DNA of 64,000 nt from Porodaedalea pini (Eukaryota > Basidiomycota > Agaricomycetes > Hymenochaetales > Hymenochaetaceae): NCBI GenBank assembly GCA_002794775.1, contig NBAY01000024.1, positions 186,001-250,000 of the forward strand, written 5' to 3'. Below the pieces are notes generated by a model, which made no database searches, had not been told where the DNA came from, and saw nothing but the letters and a program-made list of their open reading frames with translations. Both the position numbers and the translations under genes were made by a program. Numbering within the stretch: the stretch's first letter is position 1; every line of letters begins with the position of its first letter. This document shows positions 36,301 through 48,730 of the stretch, piece after piece.

Positions 36301-36952
36301 AGAATTCGCAAGGCACATCAAGGAGACTCATCGCATTGCAAAAGAAAATCTGGTCAAGGCAGCGGAGGATATGAAGCGCTACCATGACCGGACAGCAGGG
36401 GTGTCAGTGGAGTACAAGGCAGGAGACAAGGTCTTCCTCGACGGGCGGAACATCAGTACAGACTCGCCAACGAAGAAGCTCGCCGACAAGTGGTACGGCC
36501 CCTTTAACATCGTTGACAAGGTGGGAGCAAGCACTTACAAGCTCAAGCTCCCCAAACGGTGGAAAAAGGTGCACCCTGTTTTCAATGAAGCCCTGCTGAA
36601 ACCCGCCGTCGAACCGTCCTTCGAAAGCCAAAAACAACCACCACCGCCGCCACCCGACATCGTCGACAACGAGGAGGAGTACAAAATCGAGGAGGTCCTA
36701 GACTCACGCCTACACCGAGGAAAACTACAGTACCTCGTCAAATGGGTTGGCTACAACGAACCGACTTGGCAGCTGGAGATGGACTTCGGTGAGAACGCAA
36801 AGGAGGCAATCGCAGAATTCTATCGAAAACACCCTGGCGCCCCTCGTAAACTCGACATCCCTCGTGAATGCCTCCGTCCGCTCTTCGTCAACACTGAGCT
36901 TGATGACCACGATCATGGCTGGTCGGGATGCCCAGCCTTGAAGGGGGGGTAA
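33314..36952 (+). pseudogene. pol: pol of Gypsy element 1 (protease-RT-RNaseH-integrase-chromodomain)
   Basis: Open in the -1 frame relative to gag. Aspartic protease DSGCTGS near 33600. RT with IQDYRKLNDG, LRWGYYNI and the catalytic box altered from YLDD to YLDN near 34560. RNase H from 34980. Integrase zinc finger HDSVLAGHPG and the core VDRFSKQMHAIP. Chromodomain (EEVLDSRLHRGKLQYLVKWV) near 36690. TGA codons at 33983, 34859, 36125 and 36272, a deletion just before 34859, and loss of the second active-site aspartate all make it inactive. Confidence 0.85.
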
Positions 36953-37379
36953 TGTTAGAACTCGAACTTCCCCTTTTCTTTATTTTCCCTTTCCCCTTTC
37001 CTTTTCTTTAATTGCTCCTTTCTTTTCATTATCTTTAATCATCTTTCCAATCGCTTCCCACACTCCCTTCACATGACCTTCATTTGTTCCATTCCCACTT
37101 GTTATGTAATATTAGGTAATATAGTCTCACGGTCGTTGCTATATAAGGTCTCAAGAATCGCATGAACTCCTTGTTCTGCTTTTCCTCTTACCTCCACGAC
37201 GACCTAGGTGAGACTCATCCCCCTTGTATTAGTTTAGACTTGTATTGATCCTCTTACCTCCGCAACGACCTAGCCTGAGTACAGCGTGTCTCGAGTCCCT
37301 GCTCGAGTATAACACGTCCCAGACGACAGTCAGCCGAGGCCTGCCCAGTCTGAGTCATCTCCCGGACTCCCGCCTAACA
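36953..37379 (+). repeat. 3' LTR of Gypsy element 1
   Basis: Same 427 bp as the 5' LTR with two transitions. It is preceded by the polypurine tract AAGGGGGGG at about 36941. Confidence 0.93.
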
Positions 37380-37477
37380 CACGCTACTTCAGGAGTGGAT
37401 CATCATGACAGCAGATACATGTTTGAATGATCAAGCCATAGTAAGACCCTTGTGGAACAAGATTGCTCCATACCTTA

Positions 37478-39476
37478 CAGCCATTTTCATAAGTCCTGCG
37501 ACACATGCATTTCACGTGAAATGAGCCGCGTCTGAGCCAAAACGTCGAAAAATAGAATAAATGTTGATTTTCTCTGTAAATTCTGCGCAGTACCTGCTCA
37601 TTAAGTACTCAAAAAATAGGCATGGTTCTCAGGAGCAGAAATATGTAAAATAGGGAGCAATACATTGACTGTGTAGGTGGGTGGAGATCAAACAAGTGCA
37701 GCCAGTCTGTTCTCTCATACATTTCCACTGAGATTCAAAAATTATGGCTCCCCTACATCTACCTATAAAATTCTTTCCCATGACTGTAAATTAAGTATAT
37801 GACTATACCAACAGCTCCTGCAAGTCTGAAGCCAATCCATGCAGTATTCATGGTGCAGCAGCAAGGTTTGTGTTCCACTTCGAGCTCTTTCCACCTTCCT
37901 CTTCTCACAACAGGTCTTGCAGCACGGGTGAGAAGACCGTTAAGATTATGATTCTTTTTGTGTAATTATCGGACACATAAAAGCCATCTTCCCTGCAAGT
38001 TTCCTGTCCATTTGCTTTGTGCTTTGACTGCTATGCTCAAATTTCTGTGCATACTACCAACACCTGTGAGCACGTGAGCACATGTTAGCCAAGCCACCAC
38101 CATGCAAACACAAAAGCCAACACTCTACTTCCTCCTCCTCTCAGGTCATTCCATGATGGTTTCAGGCAAGGCACTCTCAGATGATGCAAGACACATCATA
38201 TTCAGACTGTATCAGTCATGACTCTTCACCATGCATGACCTGGCCAGGGTAATAGATATCCATCGAGCAACAATCCACCAAACTGTTGCTTAACACGAGC
38301 GCATGGGGCATTTATGACAGGAGGGCACGAGGACCGGAAGACCAAGGTTGCTTGATTATGCGGATACACAGGTGAGTGCATTTTTTGAATTCTAATGACT
38401 CACTGCAGCTAACTAAACTATAGTATCTCTTGAGCACGATAGAGCATTGCAAGGACCAGTACTTAGACAAGGTGAGGGAGGAGCTGGAAAGGGTAACAGG
38501 CAAGAAGGTTTCGGACACTACAGTATGGAGGTCTCTGCGCTGGGCTGGGTTCACTCTGAAGATGGTGCGGTGATGCTTATGGCTTCGCATCAGCAAACTT
38601 ACTCTGCTCAAGATATCAAAAAGGGCACTTGAATGCAGCGAGTCCGCTCAGCTCCAGTACACATTGAGAATGGGATCTCAATATGAGGCAGAACAGCTCG
38701 TCTTTGTTGACAAGAGTGCATGCGACTGACGTACCTTCTTGAGGAAGAAAGCATGGGCTTTGCAGGGTTATCAGGCATGTCGGAAAGTGATCTTTACACA
38801 GGGAAAAAGGTGCAATGCTTACCTTTATGACTGCAGATCTGACTGCTTGCCTCTTCTAGGTATTCGATCTTGCCCACAATCACTTCGACTGGCATGCTTG
38901 ACTGTACAATACTGGAAGGATCCTTCAATGCCACCTCCTTCTCTGCATTTATCAGGGATCTCTTGGACCACATGCAACCTTGGCCAGCCCAAAACTCTGT
39001 CATGGTGATGGACAACTGCACAATCCACAAGTCACTGGAAATCTGTGAACTCATTGAGTCAAGGTCCATCTATTTTGACCTGTTGTGCTGCGACACAGGG
39101 CTCTTACTGATCTGACTCCGCACAGGGGCATGAAGCTGGAATTTCTCCCCACATATTCTCCAGACTTCAACCTGATCAAGCTGGCATTCTCTCTGCTGAA
39201 ATCTCAACTTCATCAGGTCAAATTCAGTGATGAGGAAATGGACGCTTTGGTATTCGTGAAGCTTTACGGTGAAACCATGTCTATCAGTGCTGCAGACTGT
39301 CACGCTTTCTATCATCATTATGGTTATCTCTGTTAGTGTCGGGTTTCTTCATCGAGTGGATACAGGCTTCCTTGTCACTGTCTCAACTGGTCCAACAACG
39401 TAATATATTCTGTCTATATGATGTATGCATAACTACTGTTCCTTGATGTGAGAAACATCCTCCTGCACATATCAAA
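37478..39476 (+). repeat. Left 2-kb inverted arm
   Basis: Outer terminus CAGCCATTTTC at 37478. It contains the palindrome CATTTCACGTGAAATG (37508-37523) and a dead transposase gene. A diverged third copy of its first 366 bp starts at 63635. Confidence 0.85.
38156..39336 (+). pseudogene. Dead Tc1/mariner (DDE_3) transposase, left arm
   Basis: From ATG 38156 (MVSGKALSDDARHIIFRLYQ) the frame-corrected protein shows an N-terminal helix-turn-helix (LARVIDIHRATIH), GRPRLLDYADTQ, VSDTTVWRSLRWAGFTLK, LVFVDKSACD (first catalytic Asp), VMDNCTIHKS (second) and LEFLPTYSPDFNLIKLAFS, where Asn-Leu-Ile replaces the usual NPIE, so the last acidic residue is lost. Stops occur at the codon after LYQS (TGA), near 38290, before TFLRKKAW and elsewhere, with short introns or frameshifts between blocks. 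The right-arm copy carries the same lesions, so the arms were duplicated after inactivation, or homogenised. Confidence 0.8.
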
Positions 39477-41233
39477 TGATACAATTGAGTAACCCAATGC
39501 TTGCCTCCACTTGAGCATCAATAACCATCTTCTCGAGCCTTCCAAATTCTAAGTAAGCCAAGTCATCCAAGCGTTTAATATCATTGGCCTCGAAAACAGG
39601 TAGCAGAGACCTGTATTGGTAGTCATCGCAGCCTCTCTCCATGTCATCATGCAATGATTCAATCCAATTCTGAACAGAAGGGTAATTGCATGGCCTGTGC
39701 TCAGCTACTACTTGGTTATGCATTTCGTAGTGCTGGGCAATGACCGGCTGGTTGAAAGGTTGCATTGGCACTACAGTTGCCACTGTTCTGGCTGTCACAG
39801 GAGCACTGTTGGGGAAGGATGTTGTAGGCCCAGTTGCTATGTCAGAGCCAGTTCCTGCGCTGGCATTGTCAGCTGCTTTCTACTGCTTGTCCAATACTTT
39901 CAGTTGCCCTGGTACTTTGTCCACTTTGACTCCGGGAGTATTCTTATACTGGACAAAGTATGCTTTTAGTCTGGTGAGATTGCACTTTGTCAATGGACTC
40001 ACAATCAGTTTTGCATGTTCAACAAGATGTTTGTTGGAATACATAAGATGGTCTTTTGACCCTCTTATTTTACCACAGAGCCTGCCATCGTGTTTATCGC
40101 ATTTGAACGCTGCTGTGATTTGCACCATAATCCGTTCGAGTGCAGCATCGTAAGCTTCCTTAGCACCGGTGACCCCTGAAGGAGTCGCATTCATTCTAGT
40201 CGCACTTTGCTGTTTATTGCTGTTCCCATTGTTCCTGCATGTATTCTTCACTGCATGTCAGGAACCACTTTATACATCAAATACTATAGACGAACCTGAT
40301 TACTGAGATTCCAAATGACAATTCTGGGGTTTTCATTACCTTGTTTCTTCTTCTTTTCAGCTGCTTGATGCCTGTGAACTCATTTGAACAGCGCATCCAA
40401 CTGGTCTTGTGTATCCAAATATTCTGGTTCAAGCTTTGTCCCAGACTTCACAGACCAGCAAGCTGTGTAACCAAGTTGGTCGAATGTAGAATGACCCTGG
40501 GTGATTGAAACCGCTTCATTGATCAAATCAGCCAGTGACATCTTGGAGTTGATCTTCATGTCTCACATGCCAGTACCGTCATGAATTTTTACCATGACTT
40601 CCAGTTCGGGCTTTTTCTCTGCAGCAGGTGTTGATGTGATCCATCCATAAGCTTTTGCATGTCCAAGGGAGGGAGTATTCCAGTCCACATACTTGCCAGC
40701 TATACTTTTCTTAGCCACAGCCTTAGGCAACAATGAATGGAGGTTTTGTACCATCATCAAGATGGAAAGAATGCTCATCAGGCTTGTCAGGAGAGTCAGG
40801 AATTTCATCGAAGGCCGATCTGTCATCGTCAAAACCCTGCATTTCATTCATAGTGTCGTTCAAGCCAAGTCCTGAAGCCCAAATGACGTCCGCAATGGAT
40901 ATATCCCTCTGATCTTCAGGCAAATGCTCCTGTTCAACTGTATCCTTGTCATTGCCCTTCTTGCGTGGCTATGGGCATGAAAACTGGTCAGAGAGAGCAT
41001 TTGCATCAAATTTCACAACTCACAGTTTGGCAGGTCAGCTTTGCTGTTGTAGCATATTTCTTCCCACTCAATTTCGACTGCTTTTTTGCGGGAGTTTTGG
41101 GGACCTGATTGGGGACTTCATTTTTCCTGGGGCGACCAACAGGGTGTTTCTTCATCTGCACAGCTAATTCTGCAGCTAGTTCTTCGCCATCTTTGAGTTT
41201 TTTGGACTTCTTTCTGACACGTTGAGGTGGCAT
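39472..41233 (-). pseudogene. Cargo gene 1: AT-hook / SAM-like unknown protein, with stops
   Basis: Four exons on the minus strand: 41024-41233 (MPPQRVRKKSKKLKDGEELA, AT-hook-like VGRPRKN), 40752-40968 (LPEDQRDISIADVIWASG), 40340-40721 (KYVDWNTPSLGHAKAYGW, SLADLINEAVSITQGHSTFD), and 39472-40245. The last ends YPSVQNWIESLHDDMERGCD then FEANDIKRLDDLAYLEFGRL, which resembles a SAM-like domain. Introns are GT-AG and 36-94 bp. Two TGA codons in exon 3 (after HDGTGM and after LDALFK, probably former CGA) and a TAG in exon 4 (after VLDKQ) break it. The stop codon lies inside the last bases of the left arm. It may be a DNA-binding accessory protein of the transposon; I do not know the family. Confidence 0.5.
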
Positions 41234-41555
41234 CGTGGGGTCAGGAAAAGAAACACAATTTGATTTCGCTTAGAGCATCGGATATTTTTGCTTACCGAAT
41301 ATTTTGGTACCTAAGCCTCCCGAAAGATGTCGGTGACCTCTACCTCCTTCATGACTATTGCTTTCATGCCGACTGAGCCATTGTGGACCAAGGTTGAAGG
41401 TAGGGAACTGGCTATCCCAATGCAGCAAGAATACAAAAGGAGGGTTCAGGGCATCAAAATGCACCAGTCTTATCTTTATCTCTCATCCTTCTCCTCCCAT
41501 CCCCATCAGTCTTGCTCTCCCACCTCATCGCTCACCCCTATAAGTACCCATTGCT
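41234..41555. promoter_or_regulatory. Probable bidirectional promoter between the cargo genes
   Basis: About 320 bp between the ATG of cargo gene 1 and the likely start region of cargo gene 2. CCTATAAGTACCC (near 41538) is a TATA-like element just ahead of an ATG at 41556. Confidence 0.35.
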
Positions 41556-42914
41556 ATGGAAGGACAAGCTGGATGGCATCCTATGGATCCTTCCAGTGAC
41601 ATAGTCATGGTTAATGGTATGGAATAGATTGCCACGTTCTAAGTCTTTGGTGGCTTACAAACAGGCATTTTGTGTAGCACCCAGTGAAGTTCATGATCAT
41701 GAAGACACCATGGAAGACTCTGAGCAGTTGCAAGAGGTGCCATCTGGTAAGCATATGTCTTCCCTGGTAAGTTCCATGGGCCCTTCTGACATGACATCAG
41801 ATGAAGTTTCTTCTGAAGGACCTGCAGAGAATGATTCAAAAGGAAAGGGAAAGGAAGTGGCTCAAGAGAGTTCAGGGGAGGAATCTAGTTGTAGTAGCCA
41901 TAAGTACTATTTATACAATTGCTGCGGGATCGTCCTGATGCATCTGTGCACTATTTTTCAGCATCCGAAAGTGCAATGCTAAAGAAGCAGCTCGCTCAAG
42001 TGAAGGCATCACAGTCTATGACAAAGTTGTGGTAATTGTGGAGGCAGCTGTTGCTAAGCATGGTCAGATTGAGGAAAAGTCAAAGTGGCGTAAAAAAACA
42101 TCTTCACGCCAGAAAAGATTATGATTTTCTCTTGGCTAGGATAACCCAACTCGAGTCACAAATCTACACAAGCTCAGCCACCGTGCTTCAAACTGTTCAA
42201 GATAATGCTGCAGCCAATGAGGCATGTTCTTCGGAGGCCCAGGTTGGCCTTCTTATTGTCACAGATCGGGTTAATACGTTGGAGGAGAAAAGTGAACAAA
42301 GCGAAATCAATGCACATTGAGTAGAAGATGAAATACGTGGTGTACTTAGTCTTCATATGGATGCTATTCTTGGGGTAAAGCTCCTTCTCTAGTATCACTC
42401 TACTTGATTCTCACATTCTGATTTAGGAGCCTGAAGTGGCGGATAAGTTGCACCTTCGAAAATTAATTGAGGAAGGAAAGATTATACTCTTTATGGGCTT
42501 CAGTGTTGTGGAGCGTGTCCTGCAGATTCGCTACTGCTCGGGAAACACTTCAAATAATGAGGATGTCTGCAAGCCTAAAAGGATTCATTATTTCATCCCG
42601 ATCGACCACTCTCATATTCAGCAAAACACAGTGTATGACCCATGGTCATCCAAACAGGTCTTGAGGGGCCTTGTGTGGTGCGCTCAAACCCCAAAGGCAG
42701 GCCCTGGCATGCCCTTTGAGGCATTCAAATCAATTGCCAATATAACGAAAGACTACGCATTCGATCTCGGGCAACTCTATCTGAACTATGACAGAGAGAA
42801 GGTAATCCAAAACTTGCACGACTTGGTAGTTGCTTTTATGCGTGCTCATGAATGGCTGAGCTTCTGGGAGATGAACACTTTGCTTTCCCTTGCCATGAGG
42901 GTGGAACAGGCAGG
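41556..42914 (+). pseudogene. Cargo gene 2, 5' part (unknown protein), interrupted by Gypsy element 2
   Basis: Coding-like blocks in order: an acidic/Ser-rich region (41614-41905: EDTMEDSEQLQEVPSGKHMS, GKGKEVAQESSGEESS), a coiled-coil segment (42100-42320: ARITQLESQIYTSSATVLQT, LLIVTDRVNTLEEKSEQSEI), and a longer globular frame (42436-42914: MADKLHLRKLIEEGKIILFM, then FIPIDHSHIQQNTVYDPWSS and VVAFMRAHEWLSFWEMNTLL). The frame is cut by the LTR at VEQAG. Introns and several stops separate the blocks. No known domain is recognised. Confidence 0.45.
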
Positions 42915-43340
42915 TGTTAGGACTTGAACTTTCACCCTGTCTTTTATTTTCCCTTTTACCATTTCTTTTCTTTTAACCGCTCTTTTTCATTATATTTAAT
43001 CATCTTTTCAGTCATTTCCCACACTCCCTCCACATGACCTTCATTCGTTCCATTCCGTTCGTTTATGTAACTTTAGATAATATAGTCCCACGGTCGCCGC
43101 TGTATAAGGTCTCAGGAATCGCATGAACTCCTTGTTCTGCTTTTCCTCTTACCTCCGCGACGACCTAGGTGAGACTCGTCCCCCCTGTATTAGTTTAGAC
43201 TTGTATTAATCCTCTTACCTCCGCGACGACCTAGCCTGAGTAAAACGTGTCCCGAGTCCCCGCTCGAGTATAACACGTCCCAGACGACAGTCAGCAGAGA
43301 CCTGCCCAGTCTGAGTCGTCTCCCAGACTCCCGCCTAACA
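42915..43340 (+). repeat. 5' LTR of Gypsy element 2
   Basis: TGTATAAGG TATA-like element, then GTTCTGCTTTT at 43134-43144. The matching primer site AAAAGCAGAAC is at 43342-43352. Confidence 0.92.
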
Positions 43341-44050
43341 TAAAAGCAGAACTGCACCCAGGCTCATCCCCAGCGTACGTCGTCGCTGCCGACTCGCCTT
43401 CACTCGGTCTAGAGGAGCACTCCCCTCGACGGACTTGACATGTAAACCCCATAAACGACAACCCTCAACCCTGCCCGGACGTTTTAGAACGTTTGTGTAT
43501 TACGTAAACATTCCAACCGACTTTTCCCGGCCCTGGCTCTCAGAATTAGCCTCTGGTGGAGCACGCACCTGACGTGGACGTGGGTAACCAGACGAGTACA
43601 AACTTTGACTACAATCTCATTTGTGGTCTCGCTCGGATCCTACCGCCTCGTCATCAACTTCGCCAATGAACCCGTTCAACGTTGGCGTAACCCCGGATCA
43701 AACGCACAACCGATCCCCGTCCCTCCGCCAACGTCAAGATAGATCTTACCGACGAACAGTGACGGGCCCTTCCTGCATCAGCCCGTTGGGATCCAGACCG
43801 ACCAGGCTACGTCGCAACCAACAATAGCAGCGTCACTCACGACATCTGGTGGAGCGAAGTCCGGTGCAGCTGGTATTCGTCAGACGAATGAGGAAGGAGA
43901 GCCAGGTGGCCCCCAGCCGCTCCATCATCGCCTGCGCCATCGATGTCTACGGTCACCCTACCACCAACCCCAGGTCCTTACCACAAAACAAACAGAGACC
44001 CCTCACCACCGACTCCCCCGGAACCTTCGACACCCGCACCCGAACCCGCG

Positions 44051-45133
44051 ATGTCAGCAGAAGGTTTTAGCCAACATCAGATGGTGCAAATCGCGGCCAT
44101 CGTTGCAAACGCCTTTGCCCATCAGGCAAATAATGCCCCAGCACCAGTCGTGGCAGCTAACCCCCCAACCCCCAACATCGACGTCGCCCGGCCACGTGAA
44201 TTCACTGGCGGCGATGACTACCTAGACTTCAAGCACGAGGTCCTCCTCTTCGTCTCAGCCAACCCAAACAGATACCCCACGTCGGAAAGCAAAATCTACG
44301 TCACGCTCTCCTACTTGAAGGGCGGTAATGCAGCAACGTGGGTGCAGAATTACGTAGAGGAATCAACGACAGCCGGCATCGTAACCTTCACAGACAGCTG
44401 GACGAGATTCCAAGAGCACCTGGACGCCTCGTTCGACAATCCGAACCGGAAGGAAAAGGCGCTGGTGAAATTCTGGACTAAGGTTCAGAAGGACCTTACC
44501 GCCGATGAGTTCTTCCAGGATCTCGACATTGTCATCACAAGAGCCGGTTTAATGGACGACAGCATCATCTGTGATCGACTGAAGCGGGCGATGAACATCA
44601 AAGTGGTGAGAGGGGTACTACGGTCGACGCCAGTCCCGACAACGTATGAAGACTGGAAAAAGAAAGCGATCGAAATTGATCAGGGCGAGCAACAGATTCG
44701 TGCCATCCAATGAGGCCGCACCTTCCCATCCCCTCCACGCCCACAGCAACAACATGGACCCCCAGCTCGTCGCCAGGTGGTGGCCCCCCATGTTGACAAA
44801 CGCGATGCAACAGGCGTCACGTTCGGAGGAGCTGGCCAGCCAATGGACGTCTCCATGAATGAGGCGCAACGCCAACACGCGTGCTGGATATGTGGCCAGC
44901 TCGGTCATTTCAAGGACGCGTGCCCACAAGGGAAGACAATTGTGCAGTGTATGCTGCAGATGATGGCACCTGGCGAACGTCGCCTCCTCACCGACGAACT
45001 AGGGGCGATGAAGGAATCGGCATTCGAGGAAGTTGTAGACACTCGGAGGTCGACTGTGGAGGACTATGTGGAGGAGGAAGGTGATGACGAAGAGGTCGTC
45101 AACTCGCAGGGTTTTGCGAGTGGTCAGGCGTAG
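44051..45133 (+). pseudogene. gag: gag of Gypsy element 2
   Basis: Starts MSAEGFSQHQMVQIAAIVAN. The capsid core has FTGGDDYLDFKHEVLLFVSA, the zinc knuckle is CWICGQLGHFKDAC, and the frame ends SGQA at 45133. One TGA (44711) stands where element 1 has a CGA arginine (IQRGR). Otherwise it is continuous. Confidence 0.88.
45109..45115 (+). promoter_or_regulatory. GGGTTTT slippery heptamer in a hairpin at the gag/pol overlap (element 2)
   Basis: G GGT TTT fits X XXY YYZ in the gag frame. ACTCGCA before and TGCGAGT after it pair perfectly, placing the heptamer in the loop. Gag stops 15 bases further on; pol is open in the -1 frame. Suggests -1 ribosomal frameshifting; untested. Confidence 0.45.
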
Positions 45134-48100
45134 CCACCAGGGCGACTGGCCAAGAAGTTCCAAGGGTTTCAAGTTCGGATCTGTTAAAATATAGTCAACC
45201 GCCTGTACGATATCTAGATGCAAACAGCGTCGATGACTTTTCTGACTACGAAAACCCTACTGGTGTGAATGAAGAAGACGTCGAAGAGAAGTTGTTCATG
45301 AGGGGAACTGGCGGACGCCAGCTGGACCTCCTCCTGAACGTTGGACACAGCGTAGCAGGTGAGACGAGAGAGGTGGATGCGCATGCCCTCGTGGATTCGG
45401 GATGCACAGGATCATGCATCGACATGGGGTTCATTGAGCGATACGGATTGGAGACCAAATGATACATTCGGCCCCTCGCAGTGCTCAATGCTGATGGCAC
45501 GCACAATGAAGCCGGCTTGATCGAAGAATACGTCGACGTCGAGCTTATGATCGGGCACCACAGGGAGAGGATTGTCCTTGTGGTGACATCGCTGGCGTCG
45601 TCAAACATCTTCCTTGGTTACGATTGGCTTCGACGTCACAACCCAGAGGTCGACTGGAAGGCGGGTTTGATTGAATTCACCCGTTGCCCGGAGGAGTGCA
45701 CAATCGAGAAGGAGGACATGAAGGAGACGAGGAGGGTGAGAGAGATGCGAATGGACAAAGCGTCCTGGCCCACATACCTCAATGACTACGCCGACGTATT
45801 CTCGGAGAAGGGGTTCGAGAAGTTGCCTGAACACCGACCATGGGACCACGTCATCAATCTGAAACCCGACTTCAAGCCCAGTGACTGCAAGATCTACCCG
45901 CTCACACCAACAGAGCAGCAGTCGCTCAAGGACTTCCTAGACGAGAACTTGAAGTCTGGTCGCATCCGAAGATCTATATCACCTATGGCGTCGCCTTTCT
46001 TCTTCATCAAAAAGGCCGACAAATTGCTACGCCCGATCCAGGATTACTGTAAGCTCAACGACGGTACGATCAAGAACAAGTATCCCCTCCCTCTCATCGA
46101 CGAACTCATTGACAAGGTCAAGAAAGCGAAGTACATCACTAAGCTTGACCTTCGCTGGGGATACTACAACGTCCAGATCCGTGAAGGCGATGAGTGGAAG
46201 GCAGCATTTCGCACAAATATGGGCCTCTTTGAACCGATGGTAATGTTCTTTGGTCTTTGCAACGCACCGGCGACGTTCCAAGCTTTTGTCAACCACATCT
46301 TCAAAGGACTGATCTACGACAACCTGATCATCGTCTACCTCGACGACATACTGATTCTCTCGCAAACTCTCGAGGAACATATCGAGACGTCGAGACGCAT
46401 CCTTCAGATCCTGCGAGAGAACGGCTTATACCTGAAACCGGAGAAGTGCGAGTTCGATGCCAAAGTGGTGAAGTACCTTGGCCACATCATCGGCAATGGC
46501 GAGATCAAAGCGGACCCGGCAAAGACAGAAGCAATCGCAGACTGGCCCGTCCCACAAAACGTCAAACAGCTGCAACAATTCCTCGGCATGGGCAACTGGC
46601 TGCGACGGTTCATCAAGGACTACAGCAAGGTAGTCCATCCACTGACGTCGCTGATGGGCAAGAAGGACTGGGTATGGGAGACCGAACAGCAGGAGGCGTT
46701 CAAGGAGTTGAGACGACGTCTCTGCTCACCTCCAGTCCTGGCCATCGCGAATGATGAGGGCCCTTTCCGCGTCGAAGCGGACTCATCAAACTTCGCTCTT
46801 GGAGGAGTGCTGTTGCAAAAGCAGGAAGGCAAGTGGAGGGTAGTCGCCTACAGGTCGGAAGCGCTCCTACCGGTGGAACGAAACTACAAGATCTATGACA
46901 AGGAGATGCTCGCGATCGTTTCGGCACTCAAGGAGTGGAGGCAATACCTCCTCGGCGCCCGTCATCCCATCGAGATCTGGTCCGATCACGCTAACCTTAC
47001 CTACTTCAGGTCGGCACAAAAGCTAAGCTATCGACAAGCTCGCTGGCGGACAGAGCTCGAAGAATTCGACTTCCACCTCGAACACAAGTCAGGGAAGACG
47101 ATGGGTAAGGCGGACTTACTGTTGCACAAGGTGGGCTATGATGAGGGCAAGGATGACAATGACGATGTCGTGTTCATCAAGGACAAGTGGCTGAATCATG
47201 GGGTGGTGAGAACGTCGCATGATGAGGTGTTGGACAGAGTGGGTGAAGCGCAGAGAGCGCAACACGAGTTGGAGAGGCCGACGGGAATGACAGAGGTCAA
47301 CGGGTTGTGGCGCATGAAAGGCAAGGTGTACGTGCCATCATCAATGAAGGAGGCCGTATTGCGGGAATGTCACGACTCGGTTCTGGCGGGACACCCAGGA
47401 GCGTCAAAAACGGTGGAGCTCGTCTGTCGAGACTTCTGGTGGACGTCAATGTTCTCCGACGTCTGAGCGTATGTCCGAGGGTGTAATCGCTGTCAGCGAA
47501 CAAAGGCTCTGAGAGCATCGAGATCAAGGCCACTCCACCCAAACGCAGTCCCAGAAGGCCCCTGGGTAAACGTCACGGTCGACCTCATCGGAGAGCTCCC
47601 GGACTCCAAGGGACATAACGCGATCTGCGTCTTCGTTGATAGGTTCTCGAAACAGATGCACGTGATCCCAATGACGATGAAGTTGTCGGCGGAAGGCATG
47701 GCCCAGCTGTACCGCGACCACGTCTTCCACCTCCACGGCTTACCAAAAAAGATCATCCATGACCGAGGCACGCAGTTCGACGCTTTGATGATGAAGGAGC
47801 TGTACAAACTCCTGCACATCGAAGGCAACCCGTCCACGGCGTATCACCCACAGACGGATGGTCAAACGGAACACGTTAACCAAGAGCTCGAACAGTATCT
47901 TCGACTCTTTGTCAACCATCGTCAATCGGACTGGAAGGACTGGCTCCCCCTCGCAGAGTTCACATACAACAACCGCGAACACTCGGCGATGAAAATGTCC
48001 CCCTTCTATATGAACACAGGACGTCACCCCTTAAGCTTTGACACAACACGAACCTCGTCTACCAACATGTCGGCGGAAGAATTCGTGAAACACATCAAAG

Positions 48101-48730
48101 AAACTCATCGCGCTGCGAAGGACAACTTGATCAAGGTGGCGGACGACATGAAGCGCTACCACGACCGGACGGTGGGGATGTTGGTGGAGTACAAGGCTGG
48201 AGACAAGGTTTTCCTTGACGGGCATAACATCAGCACGGACTCGCCAACGAAGAAACTCGCTGACAAATGGTATGGTCCCTTCGAAATCGTTGACAAAGTG
48301 GGAGCTAGCACATACAAACTCAAGCTCCCCAAGCACTGGAAGAAAGTCCACCTGGTCTTCAACGAGGCCCTGCTAAAACCCGCCGTTGAACCATCCTTCA
48401 AGAGCCAGAAACAACCGGCACTGCCGCCGCCTGACATCGTTGACAACGAAGAGGAGTACGAGATCGAGGAAGTCCTAGACTCGCATCTGCATCGAGGAAA
48501 GCTTCAATACCTCGTCAAGTGGGTTGGCTACAACGAACCGACTTGGCAACCCGAAATGGACTTTGGCGAAAACGCAAAGGAGGCGATCGCTGAATTCTAT
48601 CAAAAACACCCCGGCGCCCCTCGAAAGCTCAACATTCCTCGCCAACGACTTCGCCCATGCTTCGTCGACACCGAACCAGTCGACCACGATCATGGCTGGT
48701 CGGGACGCCCAGCCTTGAGGGGGGGGGTAA
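45109..48730 (+). pseudogene. pol: pol of Gypsy element 2
   Basis: All pol domains are readable. Protease DSGCTGS (near 45400), RT with intact YLDD (near 46338), RNase H (VEADSSNFALGGVLLQ), integrase HDSVLAGHPG finger, DRGTQFD and TDGQTEHVNQE core blocks, and the chromodomain (EEVLDSHLHRGKLQYLVKWV). TGA at 45460 (Arg in element 1) and at 47464 (DV-RAYVRG in the siblings) split it into three open pieces; the 45481-47466 piece covers protease end to integrase start. The final frame runs past the polypurine tract into the LTR because of two extra G residues. Confidence 0.88.

Larger units (their letters stand above)
31053..37379 (+). mobile_element. Ty3/Gypsy chromovirus, element 1 (6.3 kb, inactive)
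   Basis: A complete LTR retrotransposon. Two 427-bp LTRs start TGTTAGAACTCG and end CGCCTAACA, and CACGC target duplications lie at 31048-31052 and 37380-37384. The LTRs differ at only about two positions, both transitions, so insertion was recent. The internal genes nonetheless carry several TGA stops (32679, 33075, 33983, 34859, 36125 and 36272 region). Most are CGA codons in the sibling elements. Confidence 0.95.

Noticed and set aside
37478..39476. Reading the two 2-kb arms as independent Tc1/mariner insertions
   Set aside because: Each lacks an inverted terminus on its inner side, both end at the same internal base, and both carry identical disabling changes.
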